From Fodinibius salsisoli (GTDB taxonomy: Bacteria > Bacteroidota > Rhodothermia > Balneolales > Balneolaceae), in contig NZ_JAGGJA010000001.1 of the NCBI RefSeq assembly GCF_026229185.1, forward strand, positions 186,001 to 250,000: a stretch of DNA of 64,000 nt. The letters are read 5' to 3'. The notes below the pieces were generated by a model, which was not told where the DNA came from, did not search any database, and saw only the letters and a list, made by a program, of their open reading frames with translations. The position numbers and the translations under genes are program-made. Shown here one piece after another: positions 45,606 to 53,890 of this stretch (position 1 is the first letter of the stretch; every line of letters begins with the position of its first letter).

Positions 45606-45878
45606 TTATGAATTTATCAGTTCGGGAATTATTTCAATGACACGTTCGGTAAAACCGATGGCATATTGTAGCATAAAACCAAAGGAGAAGAATAGGATAA
45701 GAGCCACAACAATCATCTTTGGTACATAGCTAAGCGTAAGCTCCTGAATTGATGTAGCCGCTTGAAAGATAGCAACACCCAAGCCAATAACCACAGCACC
45801 GATCAATGGGGGGGCAGATAGTGTTACAACTGCTGTTAACATTTCCTGTAACCAAAATAAGGCCGTTTCTGTATTCAT
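45606..45878 (-). CDS. fliQ: Flagellar export protein FliQ
   Basis: This is a small two-helix export-gate subunit. From ATG 45878 it has 90 residues, the family length, with LSAPPLIGAVVIGLGVAIFQ and ATSIQELTLSYVPKMIVVAL. An upstream in-frame ATG at 45950 lies within fliP and is not the likely start. Confidence 0.93.
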   Translation of the reverse strand: MNTETALFWLQEMLTAVVTLSAPPLIGAVVIGLGVAIFQAATSIQELTLSYVPKMIVVALILFFSFGFMLQYAIGFTERVIEIIPELINS

Positions 45879-45891
45879 AATTTTCCATCTT

Positions 45892-46686
45892 TTAATTAAA
45901 ACTTTGTACCAGTGATTGTACCAGCAGATACCATCCGTCGGTAAGCACAAATACCAGAATTTTAAACGGCAGAGACACCAATACCGGGGGCAAAAACATG
46001 ATACCCATCGAAAGTAGTACCGCTGATACCACTAAATCAATAACGACAAACGGCAGATAGATCATAAAACCAATCTGAAAAGCTACCCGAAGTTCGCTCA
46101 TTACAAAAGAGGGAACCACAATATAAAAGGGCATTTCTTCTACGCTGTCTACGGATTCTATTTCCACCATATCCATAAAAAAGAGCAGCTCCTTTTCACG
46201 CGTCTGTTTAACCATGAACTCCTTTAAGGGCGTCGAAGCCTCTCCCAGTGCCTCCATCTGCGTGATCTCTTCGTTCAGGTATGGTTGTACGGCATCATCA
46301 TTCACCTGTTGAAAGGTAGGCATCATGATAAAAATGGTGAGAAACAGCGCCAGCCCTATTAATACTTTATTAGGAGGCGACTGTTGGGTGCCAAGACCCA
46401 TCCGTAAAAAGAAAAAGACAATGACAATACGCGTAAAGCTCGTCATCATTGTAATAAAGGCAGATCCGAACGACAAAACGGTAACCAAAATTAATGCTTG
46501 TATAGCTACCGAAAGGTCTTCGCCTTCCATCCCCAAATCGATGGTGGGAGCAGCTTGCAAGAATGCGGGCACACCTAATCCAGTATAGGAGAGAGAACTT
46601 GCCCATCCACTAACAGGTAACAGTAGTACCAACAAGCTGCCGATAATCCCAATTTTTTTCCAAGAAAAAATTCCGGACATGTTCAT
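45892..46686 (-). CDS. fliP: Flagellar export protein FliP
   Basis: FliP is the main pore subunit of the export gate. The 264-aa protein has a signal peptide (IIGSLLVLLLPVSGWASSLS), a helix with MMTSFTRIVIVFFFLRMGLG (family signature), REKELLFFMDM and YIVVPSFVMSELRVAFQIGF. The C-terminal helices follow. It begins 1 bp after fliO. Confidence 0.95.
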   Translation of the reverse strand: MNMSGIFSWKKIGIIGSLLVLLLPVSGWASSLSYTGLGVPAFLQAAPTIDLGMEGEDLSVAIQALILVTVLSFGSAFITMMTSFTRIVIVFFFLRMGLGTQQSPPNKVLIGLALFLTIFIMMPTFQQVNDDAVQPYLNEEITQMEALGEASTPLKEFMVKQTREKELLFFMDMVEIESVDSVEEMPFYIVVPSFVMSELRVAFQIGFMIYLPFVVIDLVVSAVLLSMGIMFLPPVLVSLPFKILVFVLTDGWYLLVQSLVQSFN

Positions 46687-46687
46687 G

Positions 46688-47248
46688 TTATGACATCTGC
46701 CTTTTCAAGAGCTTCCTAAATACATCCTTCTTTTTAGAGTCCTGCTCTTGCGATTTCTCTTTCCATTCTTCCCGGGGATATCGGTGTAGCAAATTCACTG
46801 TGCTGGAAGTCACGCCTACAACCCATACCTCTTGGTTTATTTCGACAATTTTGAGCTTTGCCCCTTCTCCCAACACATGGCTGTCTAATTCTCGCCCCCT
46901 CCGCCCGGAACGTCCTGATTGCTTACGGTCGACCCAAAACCAGACCATCACCAAAACAACCAGCAGCACTAAAAAGGTAATAAGTCCATTGGTAAATACG
47001 CCCGATGGCTGTTTATATGACTGTATATCATCAGCTTTATCCTCAACATTGGAGGAAGAAGAAATAACCTGCTCCGTAGAATCCGTTTCTGCCTTAATAT
47101 ATTCTTTAGCACTGGAGCCTTGACTGTAATCGATGTGTGACAAGGTAAATAGCCACATCAGCAGTAATACGACCGCAAGGCCGAGAACAATTTTTAAAAT
47201 CTTGCTGGGGGGGGCATCCAGCGAAGAAAGCTTATCCCTCAGATCCAT
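46688..47248 (-). CDS. fliO: Flagellar biosynthesis protein FliO
   Basis: FliO helps assemble FliP. The 186-aa protein has an N-terminal membrane helix (ILKIVLGLAVVLLLMWLFTL), a polar loop, a second helix (GLITFLVLLVVLVMVWFWVD) and a soluble domain with GEGAKLKIVEINQEVWVVGV and LLHRYP, as in FliO. Enteric FliO has one helix; the extra N-terminal helix is a variant. It overlaps fliN by 17 bp and precedes fliP. Confidence 0.78.
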   Translation of the reverse strand: MDLRDKLSSLDAPPSKILKIVLGLAVVLLLMWLFTLSHIDYSQGSSAKEYIKAETDSTEQVISSSSNVEDKADDIQSYKQPSGVFTNGLITFLVLLVVLVMVWFWVDRKQSGRSGRRGRELDSHVLGEGAKLKIVEINQEVWVVGVTSSTVNLLHRYPREEWKEKSQEQDSKKKDVFRKLLKRQMS

Positions 47249-48236
47249 CTTTAATTTTAGCCAATCGTTTTTTGGTTGTCACAAGACTTGAAATACGGAC
47301 CCCGAAATGTTCATCAATGACAACAACTTCGCCAAGGGCAATGCGGTTGCCGTTTACTAACACATCTACCGGTTCACCGGCCAATTTTTCAAGCTCAATG
47401 ACTGAGCCCTTTGCCAGCTCCAACACTTTACCCAACGGTAATTCAATACGTCCAAGCTCAACCGAGACATCCAATTCCACATCTTTCAACAGATCCATAC
47501 TGTGTGCTTCGCCATTGCCATTGTCATTTTCATCCGAAAATTCAGCAAATTCAATGTGTCGGGCTGAGATTACTTTTTCTTTCTTTCTTTCTTTAGGCTC
47601 AGCCTTAGCGTCAATTGTTGAAAAATCGTCCTCATCATCACTTTGCTCAAGCGAACTTAATTCGTCGATAGAACTCTTGCTCTTGCTATCGTCTTCTTCT
47701 GCCTCATCAGTACTTTCTTCTTCATCAACCTCGATTTCAGTATCAGGGTCGCCCATTAAAAATTCAGCTCGCACTACATCGTCAGCAATCCCTTCAATAT
47801 CAAGTTTAGACCAACCATATTCTTCGTGTCTTAACTCCTTTTTCAGTTCTTCTTTTGAGAGAACCCGCACCTCTCCAAAATCAAGATCTAACTCATTGGA
47901 GCTGGCTTCCTCTTTAATTGCTGCTGCCAAATCATCTGCAAAATCTTCAAGCAGTCCAATTGTTTGTTCATTCTTTTCTTTTTCTTCAATACCCAACATA
48001 ATGCTCGACAGCAGCCCAAACCATTCTTGATCGAGCACCACGATAACATCAGTACTAACATTTTGTTCACGCGCATAAAGATATACATCCGTATTGTTTA
48101 AGTGCTCCTGAACAAACTCTTGGTCAACATCTTTAAAAGCATCAATACTAATATCGGTCTCCTCAAGTAAAATCGAGGTCAAAAACTCTTCTATTGTCGG
48201 CAGGTACTGCTCTAAAGTTTCTTGTGGAATATCCAT
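47232..48236 (-). CDS. fliN: Motor switch protein FliN/FliY-like, with N-terminal domain and acidic linker
   Basis: The last 80 residues are a FliN/SpoA domain (DLLKDVELDVSVELGRIELP, GEPVDVLVNGNRIALGEVVV, FGVRISSLVT), which forms the lower C ring. The protein has 334 residues, far more than FliN (about 100-140). Residues 1-150 form an extra domain whose TDVIVVLDQEWFGLLSSIML and LLEDFADDLAAAI segments recall the CheC-like part of FliY, but the Glu-x-x-Asn phosphatase motif is not evident. Residues about 165-240 are a highly acidic Glu/Asp/Ser linker. Confidence 0.85.
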   Translation of the reverse strand: MDIPQETLEQYLPTIEEFLTSILLEETDISIDAFKDVDQEFVQEHLNNTDVYLYAREQNVSTDVIVVLDQEWFGLLSSIMLGIEEKEKNEQTIGLLEDFADDLAAAIKEEASSNELDLDFGEVRVLSKEELKKELRHEEYGWSKLDIEGIADDVVRAEFLMGDPDTEIEVDEEESTDEAEEDDSKSKSSIDELSSLEQSDDEDDFSTIDAKAEPKERKKEKVISARHIEFAEFSDENDNGNGEAHSMDLLKDVELDVSVELGRIELPLGKVLELAKGSVIELEKLAGEPVDVLVNGNRIALGEVVVIDEHFGVRISSLVTTKKRLAKIKDGSEG

Positions 48237-48244
48237 AACTGAAT

Positions 48245-49183
48245 TTATATAACTTCCTGTTCGTTAATCTCTTCTATCAAATCGTAAATTTTCACAGCTC
48301 GGCGACCATGTATGACGCCTGGATAGGCTGACATCTTATGTACATTATTTACTTTTACCTTCAGGGGTTGATCGGTCCGCTGTTCAAGTGGTATTACATC
48401 ACCTTCTTTTAGACCAATAATATCTTGTACCGATATTGTGGTTTCTCCCAGCAATGGTTTAATGCTAACAGCGGCATCTGAAAGCGTATATTTGTATGAT
48501 TTCAACTGTTCGTCAGTAAGCTCAACAGTTTCGGTTTTTTTACCCTTTTTCAAGACCGAATTATTCATCGCTTCTTTTAAAAGACTGTACGGATAAGAAA
48601 GGTGGAAATTGGCTTTTTTATCCCCAAATGAAACAGAAATCTGTACCACAATGGTGGGATCAACCGAAGCCATATGAATATTTTCGGGCTTACTCTCAAA
48701 GGTTGATGACTGAATTTCGAATTCCATATAGGGTTCCCAAGCCATCAAAATTTCATCAGTGATATTATTTACAATACGAGAAACAATTTTTTCCTCGATC
48801 GTAGTAAGCGTTCTTCGCTCCGAAATATCGCCTCCATAGCCACCGCTTTGGCGCTCTACCAGATGTATGCAAAACCCTGGCGGCATCACCATAATAATAT
48901 TACCGGATGATGAATCATCAACCGATAACAAATAGATAACACTCGGACTTTTTATTTTGTTGATAAATTTACTTGAAGAGAGCTGATCAATTTTTTCAAG
49001 ACTCACATCAACCTTTTTACGTAGCGCGCTACCAAATATTCGGCTTATGCTTCGAGCAAAAATATCATGCAATGAACGAAGGTTACGCATGATCTCTTTA
49101 CTAAACAGCTTAGGCTGCTTAAAGTCATAGGTCTCTACATATTTAACATTCCCAAGCTGTTGCCCGGGCTCTTGCGATTCCAT
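48245..49183 (-). CDS. fliM: Motor switch protein FliM without the CheY-binding N-terminus
   Basis: FliM forms the middle of the C ring. The 312-aa protein has the family core (SKEIMRNLRSLHDIFARSIS, the GGxG-type SGGYGGDIS near residue 115, RRTLTTIEEKIVSRIVNNIT) and a C-terminal SpoA domain (LLGETTISVQDIIGLKEGDV). Its N-terminus lacks the usual LSQxEIDALL peptide that binds phosphorylated CheY. The frame cannot be extended upstream because an in-frame stop comes 14 codons before. Confidence 0.93.
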   Translation of the reverse strand: MESQEPGQQLGNVKYVETYDFKQPKLFSKEIMRNLRSLHDIFARSISRIFGSALRKKVDVSLEKIDQLSSSKFINKIKSPSVIYLLSVDDSSSGNIIMVMPPGFCIHLVERQSGGYGGDISERRTLTTIEEKIVSRIVNNITDEILMAWEPYMEFEIQSSTFESKPENIHMASVDPTIVVQISVSFGDKKANFHLSYPYSLLKEAMNNSVLKKGKKTETVELTDEQLKSYKYTLSDAAVSIKPLLGETTISVQDIIGLKEGDVIPLEQRTDQPLKVKVNNVHKMSAYPGVIHGRRAVKIYDLIEEINEQEVI

Positions 49184-49214
49184 AAATACTGTTTCGTTCG
49201 GATATTTATTAACA

Positions 49215-49700
49215 TCATTGCATTACGTATTTAGAATAATACAAATTGCGTACCGAACGAGAATTGATGGCCTGGTTAATTAACCGGACCAGTTCAATCC
49301 GTAAATCCTCTTTACCCTGAACACCAATCAAATCAGAGACTGTTTTGGCAGAAAGGTACTTAATGATATTGTTCCGAATCTTTGACCTGTTGTCTTCAAT
49401 TAGCTGTTGATCCTCTATACTATCCAGTTCAAGAGATAATTGAACCAATAAGTAACGCTGGCCGTTAGTCCCGGCCGGATTTACGATAATCTCTTTTAGT
49501 TCAGCCTTTCCTCGTTCTTCGGGCATTAGACTTTTCGTATAGCTATAAATAGCCTCATAATTTTTATTAATGATAGAATATGCAGCAAAAAACTGGCCCA
49601 GAACTAAAGCCAATATTAGGAAATATTTTCCAAATCTTAGAAAAATTGACTGCTTCAATTTCTTCTTATTTTTTATAGGTCCTTTCTTTTTATTCGCCAT
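49215..49700 (-). CDS. fliL: Flagellar basal body protein FliL
   Basis: FliL is a single-pass protein beside the stator that supports torque. The 161-aa protein has a basic start, a membrane helix (YFLILALVLGQFFAAYSIIN) and a periplasmic domain with ELKEIIVNPAGTNGQRYLLV and SLELDSIEDQQLIEDNRSKI as in FliL. It overlaps the motB end by 11 bp. Confidence 0.88.
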   Translation of the reverse strand: MANKKKGPIKNKKKLKQSIFLRFGKYFLILALVLGQFFAAYSIINKNYEAIYSYTKSLMPEERGKAELKEIIVNPAGTNGQRYLLVQLSLELDSIEDQQLIEDNRSKIRNNIIKYLSAKTVSDLIGVQGKEDLRIELVRLINQAINSRSVRNLYYSKYVMQ

Positions 49701-50454
49701 ACCGACCTCTTTTCTTCATTACTTCATGTAGCACAATACCCTCAAGTGAATCAGGATTTATGCCTGAAGCATCAATTTGTATGGTTTCCTTTTCTTGCTC
49801 ATAATTGATATAAATTTCCACCCTTCGATTTCGTCGGCGCCCTTCCGAGTTATTGTTTGATGCTACTGGTCGAAATTCTCCATAACTGCTTGCTTCAAAC
49901 TTCTCTGATGCAAGAGTTGCCTCACGATTTAAAAATAACACCACCGAGACAGCTCGAGCAGCCCCTAAATGCCAGTTGGTACGATATATTGAACTATCTG
50001 AAATCGGCACATTATCAGTATGTCCATGCGTTTTCACTTCACTCACTTCACCATCGATGGCCAGAGCAATACGCTCTAAAACAATTTCTGAGCGTTTTAA
50101 CAATTGTGCAGAACCACTCTCAAACGTAAGAGAATCATTAAGTGTAACCTTAACGCCTTCATCTGTTTTTTCGATATCAACTTCTTGTGAATACCCTTGC
50201 TCTTCCAAAAAACTTTGCACCTGTTGCCACTCCTTGCGTAGTGTTCCATCATCTTTTTGCTCACTGGCGCTATCTTTTGTAAAAACGACACTGCTCGAAT
50301 TTTGGAAATAAGCCATGATATCATTAAAGGTAGATTCGTCAATACCCGGTGTTAACACATACAATAACACAAAGAAAACCAACAACAGCGTAACAAGGTC
50401 GCTGTAAGTTGTCATCCAGTTTCCACTTCCAGATCTTCGTTCAATTTCTCCCAT
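49690..50454 (-). CDS. motB: Stator protein MotB
   Basis: MotB anchors the ion-driven stator to peptidoglycan. The 254-aa protein has a short basic start, one membrane helix with the ion-carrying Asp in WMTTYSDLVTLLLVFFVLLY, a linker and an OmpA-like peptidoglycan-binding domain (VKTHGHTDNVPISDSSIYRT, GEFRPVASNNNSEGRRRNRR). It overlaps the end of motA by 43 bp. Confidence 0.95.
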   Translation of the reverse strand: MGEIERRSGSGNWMTTYSDLVTLLLVFFVLLYVLTPGIDESTFNDIMAYFQNSSSVVFTKDSASEQKDDGTLRKEWQQVQSFLEEQGYSQEVDIEKTDEGVKVTLNDSLTFESGSAQLLKRSEIVLERIALAIDGEVSEVKTHGHTDNVPISDSSIYRTNWHLGAARAVSVVLFLNREATLASEKFEASSYGEFRPVASNNNSEGRRRNRRVEIYINYEQEKETIQIDASGINPDSLEGIVLHEVMKKRGRYGE

Positions 50455-51296
50455 TCTTCACTCTGATATTTAGGCCATTTTTGAAAAAGTCTATCTTCAC
50501 GATCAGTACCATACGGCAATTTCTCATGGAATTTTTTATACTCTGCGCGCTGCTTAGGGGCGAGATAAATCAACATTTTATTTTCCATAATGCGTGGATT
50601 TTCTTCCTCAACCATCGACAGGATACCTACGCGAAACATTTCTTTACGGTTTAAATCCAGCTTGCTCAAATACTCTAATTTTCCGGCCAATGGACCCAAT
50701 ACCATATTTGCCAAAATAGTACCATAAAGCGTTGTGATAAGGGCTACAGCCAATCCAGAACCAAGAGATTCGGGGTCCTGAATATTTTGAAGCATCAGAA
50801 TCATTCCTATCAATGTCCCGATCATCCCAAAAGCTGGTGAATACTCCGACATCGAGTCCAATACTTTAACCGATATCGATAACTGGCGCTCTTGGCTTTG
50901 AATTTCATCATCTAAAATATTGCTTAAACTTTCTTTGTTATATCCATCAACAGCCAACTGCAAACCATTCTGTAAAAAATCATTATCAATATTACCGATC
51001 TCATCATCGATAACCAGCAATCCTTTGGTACGTACTTTCTTAGCAAACATCCGCATTAATTCCATATCGGTTCGTAGGTCTACCGATTTAGCTCCCATCA
51101 TCCTACCAATTGTCAAGAAGCTGTATTTGATATTTTCATAGCTATAGTTCACCAAAGTTGCTGCTAAGACACCACCGGCAACAATTAAAAATGCTGACAA
51201 ACTCGCAAATACTATTAAGCTACCTTGCAGCACAATAGCCATTAAAATCAAGGTAAACCCAGAAACAAATCCTATTATTGTTGATCTATCTAACAT
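50412..51296 (-). CDS. motA: Stator protein MotA
   Basis: MotA forms the ion channel around MotB and pushes on FliG. From ATG 51296 (MLDRSTIIGFVSGF) it has 294 residues and four membrane helices. The conserved prolines are in MSEYSPAFGMIGTLIGMILM and ALITTLYGTILANMVLGPLA. The longer frame to 51374 would run through the likely sigma28 promoter and is rejected. The promoter puts the start of transcription only a few bases before the ATG. Confidence 0.94.
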   Translation of the reverse strand: MLDRSTIIGFVSGFTLILMAIVLQGSLIVFASLSAFLIVAGGVLAATLVNYSYENIKYSFLTIGRMMGAKSVDLRTDMELMRMFAKKVRTKGLLVIDDEIGNIDNDFLQNGLQLAVDGYNKESLSNILDDEIQSQERQLSISVKVLDSMSEYSPAFGMIGTLIGMILMLQNIQDPESLGSGLAVALITTLYGTILANMVLGPLAGKLEYLSKLDLNRKEMFRVGILSMVEEENPRIMENKMLIYLAPKQRAEYKKFHEKLPYGTDREDRLFQKWPKYQSEEWEKLNEDLEVETG

Positions 51297-51304
51297 AGAT
51301 ATGG

Positions 51305-51330
51305 TTATCGTCAACTGAGCTAATTTCTTA
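51305..51330 (-). promoter_or_regulatory. Sigma28 (FliA)-type promoter of motA-motB-fliL...fliR
   Basis: The minus strand reads TAAG-N16-CGATAA, the same design as at the flagellins and fliS. The element ends only 8 bp before the motA ATG, so the mRNA would be nearly leaderless. Confidence 0.7.
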
Positions 51331-51384
51331 ACATCAAATTTGCAATAAATGACAGGATCAATACGGCTTATCAACTAAATAAAA

Positions 51385-51426
51385 AACGCCCCAATCTTGT
51401 ACCTACTAATACAAGACCAGAGCGTT
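51385..51426 (-). terminator. Terminator between flgE and motA
   Basis: TCTTGTA (51395-51401) and TACAAGA (51410-51416) form the inner stem and AACGC/GCGTT the outer one. On the minus strand TTTTTTATTT follows. It separates the hook operon from the motor/export operon. Confidence 0.75.
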
Positions 51427-51466
51427 AACCTACCCTGCTAATTATAAAATCAGCTTGTCAGACTCA

Positions 51467-53101
51467 TTATCGTTTTAAATTTACAGCCTCGGTAAGCATT
51501 TCATCAGAAGTACTGATTACTCGTGCACTTGATTGATAAGCCCGCTGTGAGGTAATCATTTCCGTAAACTGTTGAGCCAAATCAACATTGGATCCCTCAA
51601 GAGCTCCAGATCGGATATTGCTGTTGGCAACATTATCGGCACCATCTACAAAAACTTCACCAGCCGCTGAGGTTGCCCGGAATAATCCGCCGCCAACCAT
51701 TTCAAGACCGTCTTCGTTTTGTACATCGCCCAGGGCCAATTGTGCCAGGTCTTGGTTTTCACCATTGTCATAGACACCCTGTACTCGTCCATCTCCGTTA
51801 ATACGTACATCAACTAAAGATCCCTGCGTATAACCATCCTGGTTCAATACCTTAGCAGTATTTGCACCAGAGTATTGGGTAAAGTCGGTGCCCTCAGATC
51901 CACCAAGACTTACATTAAAATTAACGTTACTGCCTCCATTACTGGGATCAAACTCGATGTTAAAATTACTGTTTCCATCAATCTGTCCAGCTTCATCAAA
52001 GTTTATAGTCCCCGTTGCTGAACCTCCCGTGATACTCTCACCATCAGCGAACTTAGCCTCATAATCCCACTGACCTTCGCCCGTTTGAGTAAAATCAACT
52101 AAGAGGGAATGCTCATTACCAAGCCCGTCATACACGGTCGTACTCATCGTTTGGGTCCCTGTATCTCCTTCTTGAGATACTTTAAAGCCAGGGAAGTTAA
52201 CTGAATCAGTTCCATCTCCACTACCATCAGTTATAGCAACAGAATCAACATTAAGTTCGCTATCACCGACGGTATCAGACTTTAGCCTCAACATCCCGTC
52301 AACCAAGGCAAATTCTCCTTCTCCACTAATATCACTATTAAGGGCACTAACCATGTCATTAAGAGTTGTACCATCAGTACCGTACTCAAAATCTGCCGTT
52401 GCTGCCGTGCCATCATTTTGTGTATATGAGACCTCAATAACATCCGTTGCTTCAAGGTCTTCCGCAGTCTGACTCAAATCATTGATATCGGTACTACCGC
52501 CGGCCAGATTACCACTGTCATCGGTAAATGCACTTTGAGAAGAAACAATTTGCCGTGAACTTGTGCTGGCATCCAAGTTTCCACCCAGATTCACTTCGCT
52601 TGTTTGCTTAGGTTCAAGGACATTTTCAAAATCTACGCGTACATTGTCGGTTGCACCGCCGCCCAGAATATTTCCTGAGTCGTTAGCATTATATCCCTGC
52701 ACGAAATTCCCGGCCTGATCAACAAGCTGACCATTTTTATTGAACGTAAAATTGCCTGCACGGGTCATCAGATCCTGCGAGCCGTTGTTGACTACAAAAT
52801 ATCCATCGCCTTCGATAGCCAAGTCCGTAGTTTTACCTGTATTCTCGATCGTACCAGAACTAAAATCACGATCGACCGAGGCTACGCGCACTCCCAAACC
52901 AACCTGATTACTTTGTGAGGGGGCCGATTCACCGCCTCCGGCACCACCAATGTTTTCATTCATCAATTCCGAAAAGGTTACCCGCGAAGATTTAAATCCG
53001 TTGGTATCCACATTCGCAATATTGTTTCCAATGGTATCCATCTTCGTTTGGAAACTCTTTAATCCACTTACTCCTGAATTTAACGACTTAATTAACGACA
53101 T
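51467..53101 (-). CDS. flgE: Flagellar hook protein FlgE
   Basis: FlgE builds the hook. The 544-aa protein starts with the axial motif (NSGVSGLKSFQTKMDTIGNN, NVDTNGFKSSRVTFSELM) and ends QQFTEMITSQRAYQSSARVI. TDLAIEGDGYFVVNNGSQDL is the conserved hook-basal core. The middle, about residues 150-400, is an enlarged Asp/Gly/Ser-rich surface region, so it is longer than the enteric hook protein (about 400). A GGAG site lies 7 nt before the ATG. Confidence 0.95.
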   Translation of the reverse strand: MSLIKSLNSGVSGLKSFQTKMDTIGNNIANVDTNGFKSSRVTFSELMNENIGGAGGGESAPSQSNQVGLGVRVASVDRDFSSGTIENTGKTTDLAIEGDGYFVVNNGSQDLMTRAGNFTFNKNGQLVDQAGNFVQGYNANDSGNILGGGATDNVRVDFENVLEPKQTSEVNLGGNLDASTSSRQIVSSQSAFTDDSGNLAGGSTDINDLSQTAEDLEATDVIEVSYTQNDGTAATADFEYGTDGTTLNDMVSALNSDISGEGEFALVDGMLRLKSDTVGDSELNVDSVAITDGSGDGTDSVNFPGFKVSQEGDTGTQTMSTTVYDGLGNEHSLLVDFTQTGEGQWDYEAKFADGESITGGSATGTINFDEAGQIDGNSNFNIEFDPSNGGSNVNFNVSLGGSEGTDFTQYSGANTAKVLNQDGYTQGSLVDVRINGDGRVQGVYDNGENQDLAQLALGDVQNEDGLEMVGGGLFRATSAAGEVFVDGADNVANSNIRSGALEGSNVDLAQQFTEMITSQRAYQSSARVISTSDEMLTEAVNLKR

Positions 53102-53185
53102 AACTTACTCCTTTTTTTATGAGTACAGCTTTCGATTGCTACTGCTTACTGTATTATTGTTAAACTGATTATTTATGAGTTAAAA

Positions 53186-53869
53186 CTACTCTTCACTTTC
53201 TGCTACGGTTTCGATATCGCCGATGGGTACTTCTACCCCATCAATTGATATTTTAACGCCTTCTCCGGTAAACCGAACCTTATTGGCCGTTCCTTCAATG
53301 AAGGTACGTGCCTTTACGTTTTCATCGCCATTCGTGGCATTAATTTCTACACGATATTCTCCATCAGGCACATCAATTCCATCATTGCTTTTGCCATCCC
53401 AACTCCAGTTATTTTCTCCTTTTGAAGCGCCTTCAATGGTTTCGCGGCGAACTTCGTTACCAGAAGCATCACGAATAACAATCTCTACTTCACTGGCAGC
53501 ATTATTGAGATCATAACTTACATTAGCATCCTTGCCGCTCTCTAATTGTACCTTATCACTCAAGGCCCGGATATTCTTACCTGTTAGTGAAGAAGCCATA
53601 GAATTCGTCAATTCGGTACGCATCAACTGCTGACTTTGCGACAGTTGCTCCAGCCCATTATTAACACCAATCAACTGTTCAACAGAGTTAAATTGAGCCA
53701 ACTGTGAAGCCATCTGTTTACCATCCATGGGATTAAGCGGATCCTGATTCTGCATTTGTGTTACCAGGAGCTGCAAAAACTGCTCTTGCCCAAGTTTACT
53801 ATTCCCGGTTAGCGATTGACTGTTCTGAGATGTTGCCTGCGATTGTGCACTTACTTGTCCTATATCCAT
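53186..53869 (-). CDS. flgD: Hook cap protein FlgD
   Basis: FlgD caps the growing hook. The 227-aa protein has the N-terminal signature LGQEQFLQLLVTQMQNQDPL with NPMDGKQMASQLAQFNSVEQ, followed by the FlgD Ig-like and Tudor-like domains (NNWSWDGKSNDGIDVPDGEY). It lies between fliK and flgE, the common order. Confidence 0.94.
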   Translation of the reverse strand: MDIGQVSAQSQATSQNSQSLTGNSKLGQEQFLQLLVTQMQNQDPLNPMDGKQMASQLAQFNSVEQLIGVNNGLEQLSQSQQLMRTELTNSMASSLTGKNIRALSDKVQLESGKDANVSYDLNNAASEVEIVIRDASGNEVRRETIEGASKGENNWSWDGKSNDGIDVPDGEYRVEINATNGDENVKARTFIEGTANKVRFTGEGVKISIDGVEVPIGDIETVAESEE

Positions 53870-53890
53870 AACACTGTCATTTTCATTAAT

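Noticed and set aside
47272-48030. 252-aa open frame on the plus strand, Ser-rich
   Set aside because: It is antisense to the acidic linker and core of the FliN-like gene; the Ser runs are complements of Glu/Asp codons. No ribosome site or family pattern.
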